A DNA stretch of 11,326 nt from an uncultured Eubacteriales bacterium (lineage in GTDB: Bacteria > Bacillota > Clostridia > Lachnospirales > Lachnospiraceae): assembly GCA_900321525.1 (NCBI GenBank), contig ONWL01000067.1:1-11326 (forward strand). The letters run 5' to 3'. How positions within the stretch are numbered: the stretch's first letter is position 1; each line of letters opens with the position of its first letter. The notes below the pieces were generated by a model. That model had not been told where the DNA came from and did no database searches. It worked only from the letters and a program-made list of their open reading frames with translations. The translations under genes were made by a program, and so were the position numbers. Shown piece by piece: positions 6,475-11,326 of the stretch.

Positions 6475-6702
6475 TAGGCAATTGCAAAATTTCACCAATT
6501 ACTTTCGAAACAGGATGCCCAGGGAGGCAAACATGTCTTAAGAAGACTCTTGAAAACGCCGGTACTTACTTTTTGGAGCTAGAAAGCGAACAAAAAGTTT
6601 CGTATCCGTTGCGATTTTCACCGAAGCGAAAGCGTGTCTTCGAAAGACATGTTGCGTACGCAGGCATCCTGTTTGAATGTTTATGCGTTTTGCAATCACC
6701 TA
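6475..6702. mobile_element. MITE/ERIC-like repeat element B (228 bp, long foldback)
   Basis: The ends are TAGGCAATTGCAAAAT (left) and the reverse complement of TAGGTGATTGCAAAAC (right), matching the ends of element A. Complementary arms lie in correct nested order: AAACAGGATGCC (6508-6519) with GGCATCCTGTTT (6663-6674), perfect over 12 bp; AACATGTCTT (6530-6539) with AAGACATGTT (6644-6653), extending to 16 of 18; and an inner ACTTTTTG/CAAAAAGT pair. The whole element can therefore form one long interrupted hairpin. It shares 18 identical bases with element A in opposite orientation. Its right end supplies the TAG stop of the M16 peptidase gene. No convincing target duplication flanks it. It encodes no protein I would accept. 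Confidence 0.65.
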
Positions 6703-9690
6703 ACCTATTTTCCGAAGCACAGAAAACAATTCCCCTGCCTGCTCCAACTTTTTTTTGCTTCCAAAACAACACCGATACCCGTTCTTGAAAACAGCTGCAA
6801 GCATCGTTCCCATCTCCTGTATCTGCTCTACTGTGGCAGAAAATATTTCATCCCGCTCCTGTTTATAATCTGCTTCTCCAAATCCATTCATATAGGCGTT
6901 GAATGACTGCTCCCCCTGCTGTCTGGCGCTACAAGGCAAGTCTTCCATGCCAATGGTGCCAATCAGGTAAGGTTCCAGTTCTTTTTGTGTAAGAGGCAAC
7001 TGTGAAATATACTCTGCCGCTTGTTCATATGCCGCAAAGGTTTCCTTGCAGTTTGGATCCTCGTCAGAGTAAAACAGCAAATTACCACTGATGGTATACA
7101 AGCGGAATCCATAGCCATATGCGCCCCCTTTTAACCGAACAGTCTGATACAAATATTCGGTGTTCAAAATATTTTTTACCACATCCAACACACCGGTATA
7201 AGAAAATCCTGCCTTTTTGAAACTGCCGCCAAAGGCTGTATGCTGTCCGCCGCCTGGTAACAGAAAGGCTTCATTGACCACACCAGAATTCTTTTCCATA
7301 TATGCCCCCATTGCAGGCAACGCTCCTTCTGAAGAATTCTCATTTGGTAAGTAATTTATACCCATATTTTGTGCTGACATATGGTCAGACACCACATATC
7401 CTTTTTCTGATAAAGTAGAGAAAAACTGTTCCATTTCTTTTGTTACCTCTGCCAGCCCCCGCTTGGATGCCGTCACATCCAAGATACAATGTTCCACGTT
7501 TAACACAGACTGTAATACATTCCCCATTTCCTCTGCTAACTGCGCCTGTCCTTCTTCTGAACAGGTAGTCCACTGCCGGAGAGTTTCATAAAAAGACAGT
7601 CCATTGATCTGCTCTAATAATCTCTCCTGTGGAGCAAAATAGGACATCACACGTTTTCTCACATAGTATCCACTGTCATATTGGAGATCCTGTTTCATAC
7701 GAGTCAGCAATTGCAGCAACAATTCCTTCCACCGCTTTTGGTCAGAAAACCGGCTGGATGTAAGGATCTCCTGAATCAGTGCCAATCCATTCCCAAAGTC
7801 CCCTTCTAATACACGCATATCCACTGCAAGCATCGGGGTAAAAGCATCACCATCTGTTTTATCTGCATACGTTTCTATGTAAAAAGACATACCGCCTGTA
7901 TAAAGACGCGCCAGCGAAGATAAGGTTTCATAACGATGCTGCTCTGTTCCCAGACCGCCCAGCATTGCCGTAGCTGCTCCAAGCAAATGCAGCTGCCTGT
8001 CTGTCAAATCAGTCAACGAAAAATGACATCTCCAATAAATAATGCCATTGGTAGGAATGTCATGCCAGACGCAAAGATTTTGTCCAATCTGCACCTCTTC
8101 ATTGTACAGCCGTACGCTTTCCCTGCTCAGATCAGACAGTTTCAGTCTGGGAATACAATCTGATACTTCCGGTTCATCGGGCGTGTTCTGATACTGAAAT
8201 AGTCGTTCATTTGCCCTTTGCAGCTGCTGTAATTCTACTTCTGACATGGAGGAAAGCATCTTTGCCAGTTTTGCCTCTTCCTGCTGTTCTGCTTTCTCTG
8301 CCAGTCCAGCCACCGGTACCATCTCTGCCAGTACCCCTTCTGTGGCATGCAGCAATACCTGTTCCAACAATGTTTCAAAATACCCGGTATCCACCAATTG
8401 ACGGAGACGTTCACAGACTTTCAGCCGTTTCAGCCACAAAAACGCCTGTGACTCCTTGTAAATCCAACTGTTTAAAATTTGTAATCCATACTCTACCCCT
8501 GGTGGATTGTCAAATTCCCCTTCCCGAATGGAAAATTCCCGCATGTGGATAGCTGCCAGTAAACTGTCCTTGTCCAGACCTTCTGCGCACAAACAAGTGA
8601 CAGTATCCCGAATCACCTGCCAAAACCGCTCCAACTGTCCCCCTTTGCCATCCTGCACTTCAATGGACCATGAGGCACATACTGTCTCACAGTCATAAGT
8701 ACTGCTAACAGACTGTCCGACGCCGGCTTCGATCAATGCCTTTTTCAGTGGCGCACCGGATACCTCTGCTACCACCTCTGACAAAATATCCAGTGCCTCA
8801 GCAGTCTGTAAATCCAGGGGAGAGCCAGCCTTTACCTGTAACAGATAGGCACTCTGTGTCTCTATATCCACTTCCTCCTCTGCCGGTACCGGAATATACA
8901 GTCGCTTCCAGCCTCCATCTGATTGCGGCAGGGAATCAAACTCTACCGACTCTCCTGCTTCATACTGGCTGAGATATTCCCGGTCCATCCATTCTAAGAT
9001 TTCTGCATAATCCATATCTCCATACAGATAGATATAACAGTTGGATGGATGATAATACTTCTGATGAAACCTGCAAAATGCTTCATAAGTCAATTCCGGA
9101 ATCGATTGACAAATCCCGCCGGAATCGTGAGAATAGATGGTATCTGTAAACAGTGCCTGTTCTGCTTCTCTGCAAAAGATGGCATCTGCACTGCCATAGG
9201 CCCCCTTCATTTCATTATATACGATGCCATTGACGGTCAAAGTCTGTTCTGTCTGATCATACTCATACCGCCAGCCTTCCTGTCGAAAGATTTCTTTCTT
9301 TTCATAAAAAAGGGGGTAAAATACACTGTCTAAATACAGATGAATCAAATTGCGAAAATCCGTCTCATTACAGCTGGCAACAGGAAAGACTGTTCGATCC
9401 GGATAGGTCATGGCATTTAAAAAAGTTTGCACAGACCCCTTTTCACATTCTGCAAATACATCCTTTACCGGAAACTTCCGGGAACCGCAGAACACTGCAT
9501 GCTCTACAATATGTGCTACGCCTGTATCATCCTCCGGTATGGTAGGAAAGGCAATCTGAAAGGTTTTTTGTACATCCGGACAAGACACCACACAAATTCT
9601 GGCTTCCGTCTTTTCATGTCGGTACACCATTCCGATTCCTTCTATATCCTGCAACTTTTCTTCATACAACTTCCTGTATCCTGCTATCAA
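6700..9690 (-). CDS. M16C-family zinc metallopeptidase (PreP/Cym1-like, insulinase superfamily)
   Basis: A clamshell zinc peptidase of about 996 residues, the usual size for the PreP group, which degrades unstructured peptides. Numbered from the TTG start, the inverted zinc motif is HIVEH (60-64), followed by CGSRKFPVKD and the NAMTYPDRTVFPVAS block (92-106); the distal ligand is E160 in VNGIVYNEMKG. The central M16C-associated region follows, and the C-terminal half contains RLKGGAYGYGFRLY, typical of the substrate-closing domain. No signal peptide or membrane segment is visible, so it should be cytoplasmic. The start chosen is TTG at 9688-9690, with GGGAGG (9697-9702) six bases upstream. 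An in-frame ATG at 9721-9723 has no comparable site and lies just after the EIIA terminator hairpin. The TAG stop (6700-6702) lies in the end of repeat element B. Confidence 0.93.
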   Translation of the reverse strand: MIAGYRKLYEEKLQDIEGIGMVYRHEKTEARICVVSCPDVQKTFQIAFPTIPEDDTGVAHIVEHAVFCGSRKFPVKDVFAECEKGSVQTFLNAMTYPDRTVFPVASCNETDFRNLIHLYLDSVFYPLFYEKKEIFRQEGWRYEYDQTEQTLTVNGIVYNEMKGAYGSADAIFCREAEQALFTDTIYSHDSGGICQSIPELTYEAFCRFHQKYYHPSNCYIYLYGDMDYAEILEWMDREYLSQYEAGESVEFDSLPQSDGGWKRLYIPVPAEEEVDIETQSAYLLQVKAGSPLDLQTAEALDILSEVVAEVSGAPLKKALIEAGVGQSVSSTYDCETVCASWSIEVQDGKGGQLERFWQVIRDTVTCLCAEGLDKDSLLAAIHMREFSIREGEFDNPPGVEYGLQILNSWIYKESQAFLWLKRLKVCERLRQLVDTGYFETLLEQVLLHATEGVLAEMVPVAGLAEKAEQQEEAKLAKMLSSMSEVELQQLQRANERLFQYQNTPDEPEVSDCIPRLKLSDLSRESVRLYNEEVQIGQNLCVWHDIPTNGIIYWRCHFSLTDLTDRQLHLLGAATAMLGGLGTEQHRYETLSSLARLYTGGMSFYIETYADKTDGDAFTPMLAVDMRVLEGDFGNGLALIQEILTSSRFSDQKRWKELLLQLLTRMKQDLQYDSGYYVRKRVMSYFAPQERLLEQINGLSFYETLRQWTTCSEEGQAQLAEEMGNVLQSVLNVEHCILDVTASKRGLAEVTKEMEQFFSTLSEKGYVVSDHMSAQNMGINYLPNENSSEGALPAMGAYMEKNSGVVNEAFLLPGGGQHTAFGGSFKKAGFSYTGVLDVVKNILNTEYLYQTVRLKGGAYGYGFRLYTISGNLLFYSDEDPNCKETFAAYEQAAEYISQLPLTQKELEPYLIGTIGMEDLPCSARQQGEQSFNAYMNGFGEADYKQERDEIFSATVEQIQEMGTMLAAVFKNGYRCCFGSKKKLEQAGELFSVLRKIG

Positions 9691-9730
9691 TCTACGCCTC
9701 CCATAGTTCCACTCTGCATACATATAAAAT

Positions 9731-9750
9731 CCGCCAGCCACGGCTGGCGG
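9731..9750 (-). terminator. Probable intrinsic terminator after the EIIA gene
   Basis: CCGCCAGCC and GGCTGGCGG form a perfect 9-bp GC-rich stem around a 2-base loop, starting 9 bases past the EIIA stop codon. On the minus strand the stem is followed by ATTTTAT, a short imperfect T-tract, so termination may be partial. On the plus strand it is followed by A's, so it would not terminate that way. A TATAAT (minus strand, 9759-9764) overlaps the EIIA stop but has no recognisable -35, so the promoter of the M16 gene is not settled. Confidence 0.65.
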
Positions 9751-9759
9751 AAAAATGCA

Positions 9760-10251
9760 TTATATTTTATTATTTCGTTTCACTACCAGTATCGGATCGC
9801 CGGCTTTTACCACTTCCTCCTCCGGTTCTGATAAAGTAAACTTCTCTGAATTGGCAATCACCACAGGAATGATCGGCAATCCACCTGATGCAACCAGCTT
9901 TTCCAAATCCACTTGCATGATCACATCACCGGCTTCAATCTCCTGCCCCTGTTCTACAAAAATTTCATAAGGAATCTCTTTCTCTGCTACATCTAACCCT
10001 ACATGCAAAATCACCTCTGCCTCAGATTCTGTCCGAATGCAGATGGCGCGTCCTGTATGCATCACCAATGTCACCTTGCCGGTAGCCGGTGACACAATGG
10101 TTCCGCTTTTCATCTGAAGCGCAATGCCCTCTCCCAACAATCCATTGGCGTAGGTTTGATCAGGAAGTTCTTCCACGCTCAGCAGAATTCCATCAGCAGG
10201 AGCAAGCAACGTCTCACCCTTTCCTTTCAATATGTCTGACAAAATTCCCAC
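9760..10251 (-). CDS. PTS glucose-type EIIA domain protein, stand-alone
   Basis: A 163-residue cytoplasmic EIIA of the glucose family, which normally takes phosphate from HPr and passes it to an EIIB domain. From the GTG start it reads MGILSDILKGKGETLLAPADG, the classic N-terminus, followed by the GDGVAI-like block GEGIALQ and SPATGKV. The phosphorylated histidine is H83 in EVILHVGLDV. The second histidine, H75 of E. coli EIIA-Glc, exactly 15 residues earlier, is replaced by Arg (R68 in HTGRAICI); in E. coli it is needed for transfer to EIIB. The segment after LDV is also atypical, lacking the usual TV-L-G pattern. GTG at 10249-10251 is chosen because GGAGG (10260-10264) lies 8 bases upstream; a TTG at 10309-10311 adds 20 unsupported residues. 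No EIIB or EIIC is adjacent. The role may be regulatory or serve a distant permease. Confidence 0.92.
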   Translation of the reverse strand: MGILSDILKGKGETLLAPADGILLSVEELPDQTYANGLLGEGIALQMKSGTIVSPATGKVTLVMHTGRAICIRTESEAEVILHVGLDVAEKEIPYEIFVEQGQEIEAGDVIMQVDLEKLVASGGLPIIPVVIANSEKFTLSEPEEEVVKAGDPILVVKRNNKI

Positions 10252-10339
10252 TCCACATTCCTCCTTCTTCTGTTCTGCATGCAATCTATTGTCAAAAAGC
10301 ACTTCCGACAATGATCTTCATGCGCAAACGGTTATACAT

Positions 10340-10368
10340 ATCATACAAAAAAATCCGGACATACACAA
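10340..10368 (-). promoter_or_regulatory. Candidate promoter of the EIIA gene
   Basis: On the minus strand TATGAT (10340-10345), 5 of 6 to the -10 consensus, is preceded after 17 bases by TTGTGT (10363-10368), only 3 of 6 to the -35. Transcription would begin near 10333, giving a leader of about 80 bases. The remainder of the 10252-10437 gap is AT-rich, with runs of A and T, and shows no convincing terminator for polC, so read-through from polC is possible. Confidence 0.4.
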
Positions 10369-10437
10369 GCTTTTTTTACACAAAGTTTGACCAGATGGAT
10401 TCCCTGCTCCAGTTCTGTTTCTTTCCCTAGACTGCAA

Positions 10438-11326
10438 TTACAATGCATCAAACAAAGACAATTGGTTGGACTGGGGCAGTCCTTGCAGAATGCCAAGCTC
10501 TACCATCTTGTCAATCATGGTCTTGCTGATTTTTGCCCGTTCTCTGAAATCATCCAAAGATAAAAACTTTCCAAAGGAAGCTGCTTCCTCAATACTTTGT
10601 GCCGCCTTTTCTCCCAGACCGTCAATGGCCGCAAAAGAAGGCATCAGCTTTCCATCTACAATCTGGAACCGCTGTGCTTTTGCCTTGTAAATATCAATTG
10701 GCACAAAATCAAACCCACGGGCATACATTTCCTGCACCACACGCATATCCTTGTAGGTCACTTCCTCTTTCTGACTCAAAGTGTCCTTCCGCTTCTGATA
10801 ATCTGCCATATGAGCTTCCAACTTTGCCTTGCCCTGACACATGAGTTCATAAGTAAATCCGGTGGCACGAATACTGAAAAATGCGGCATAGTATGCCAGC
10901 GGATGAAACACCTTACAATAGGCAATGCGCCATGCCATCATCACATATGCCGCCGCATGTGCCTTCGGGAACATGTATTTGATCTTTTTACAGGACCAAA
11001 TATACCAGTCCGGCACATCGTGGGCCCTCATATCTTCCTCCCAGTCCGGCTTCAATCCCTTTCCCTTTCGGACGCTTTCCATAATGGTAAAGGACTCCTC
11101 CTTATCCATGCCCTTTCCAATCAGATAGATCATAATGTCGTCACGGGTACAGATACAGGTGGAGATGGTTGCTTTGCCCTCCTGTAATAAAGTCTGGGCA
11201 TTGCCTAACCATACGTCCGTTCCGTGGGACAGTCCTGCAATTCGCACCAGATCAGAAAAATGCTGGGGCTTGGTATCTAGTAACATGCCCATAGCAAAGT
11301 CTGTGCCAAACTCTGGAATGCCCAGA
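10438..11326 (-). CDS. polC: DNA polymerase III PolC-type, C-terminal part
   Basis: This is the last 296 residues or so of the Gram-positive replicative polymerase; the exonuclease and most of the polymerase domain lie beyond the right edge. The frame is open to the edge, so the ATG at 11290-11292 is internal. Diagnostic blocks are LGIPEFGTDFAMGML, LSHGTDVWLGNAQ, CTRDDIMIYLI, MESVRKGKGL and CKKIKYMFPKAHAAAYV, all characteristic of PolC rather than DnaE. A helix-hairpin-helix-like DNA-binding region follows around AIDGLGEKAAQSIEEA. The protein ends NQLSLFDAL, where QLSLF is the beta-clamp binding peptide typical of PolC C-termini. The gene is essential in low-GC Gram-positives and looks intact in what is visible. 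It is the first of the same-strand series here, but the 186-base gap to EIIA suggests a separate transcript. Confidence 0.97.
   Translation of the reverse strand, partial: LGIPEFGTDFAMGMLLDTKPQHFSDLVRIAGLSHGTDVWLGNAQTLLQEGKATISTCICTRDDIMIYLIGKGMDKEESFTIMESVRKGKGLKPDWEEDMRAHDVPDWYIWSCKKIKYMFPKAHAAAYVMMAWRIAYCKVFHPLAYYAAFFSIRATGFTYELMCQGKAKLEAHMADYQKRKDTLSQKEEVTYKDMRVVQEMYARGFDFVPIDIYKAKAQRFQIVDGKLMPSFAAIDGLGEKAAQSIEEAASFGKFLSLDDFRERAKISKTMIDKMVELGILQGLPQSNQLSLFDAL

Noticed and set aside
6451..6498. N-terminal extension of SbcD (MVKFCNCLKIRR...)
   Set aside because: It reads through the end of repeat element B; the family start MKFVHLSDLH is at 6450.
6566..6906. Short frames on both strands in and beside element B
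   Set aside because: They are by-products of the palindromic repeat and of the antisense strand of the M16 gene end; none has a family-like sequence.
10252..10311. 20-residue N-terminal extension of EIIA from a TTG codon
   Set aside because: No ribosome binding site precedes the TTG, and the GTG at 10251 with GGAGG gives the standard EIIA N-terminus.
10369..10437. Possible polC terminator made of A-run and T-run (10350-10380 area)
   Set aside because: The only pairing is A7 with T7 around an unpaired GC-poor loop; no GC-rich stem is present.
1..11326. CRISPR arrays, tRNA or rRNA genes, phage or defence genes
   Set aside because: No regularly spaced short repeats, cloverleaf-like sequences or recognisable defence or phage proteins were seen on either strand.

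Overview
The window reads as chromosomal DNA from an anaerobic, low-to-moderate GC Gram-positive bacterium, most likely a clostridium and plausibly Lachnospiraceae. The evidence is a PolC-type replicative polymerase, an oxygen-sensitive class III ribonucleotide reductase with an ATP cone, strong GGAGG-type ribosome binding sites, a glucose-type EIIA and a PreP-like M16C peptidase. Family placement is inference from protein style; no rRNA or tRNA is present to confirm it. Every gene I accept lies on the minus strand, so transcription runs from the right edge to the left.

Right to left: the 3' part of polC (10438-11326, cut by the window edge); a 186-base gap with a candidate promoter; a lone glucose-type PTS EIIA (9760-10251) closed by a GC-rich hairpin; a large M16C zinc peptidase (6700-9690) that probably starts at TTG; repeat element B (6475-6702); sbcD (5287-6450) and sbcC (2206-5290), coupled by a 4-base overlap, with sbcC interrupted by a +1 frameshift just before its zinc hook; repeat element C (about 1967-2185); a 34-residue single-pass membrane protein (1842-1946); repeat element A (1631-1841); a HAD phosphatase (937-1596); a 16-bp inverted repeat; and nrdD (1-720, cut by the left edge), whose promoter carries two NrdR boxes.

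The genes are mostly housekeeping: DNA replication (polC), dNTP supply (nrdD, under predicted NrdR control), repair of hairpin and double-strand ends (SbcCD), sugar transport or regulation (EIIA), peptide degradation (M16C) and small-molecule dephosphorylation (HAD). SbcC and SbcD form one nuclease complex; the others look like neighbours rather than one pathway.

The least ordinary feature is a family of roughly 210-230 bp imperfect palindromes with ends resembling TAGGYAATTGCAAAAC. Three sit within 5 kb, each 20-34 bases upstream of a start codon. Element A is flanked by an 11-bp direct repeat that looks like a target-site duplication. They resemble small non-autonomous mobile elements (MITE or ERIC-like) and, if transcribed, would form long hairpins in mRNA leaders. 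Hairpins of this kind are the substrate class of SbcCD, whose large subunit is frameshifted here; that link is speculative. I found no defence system, CRISPR array, prophage or biosynthetic cluster.
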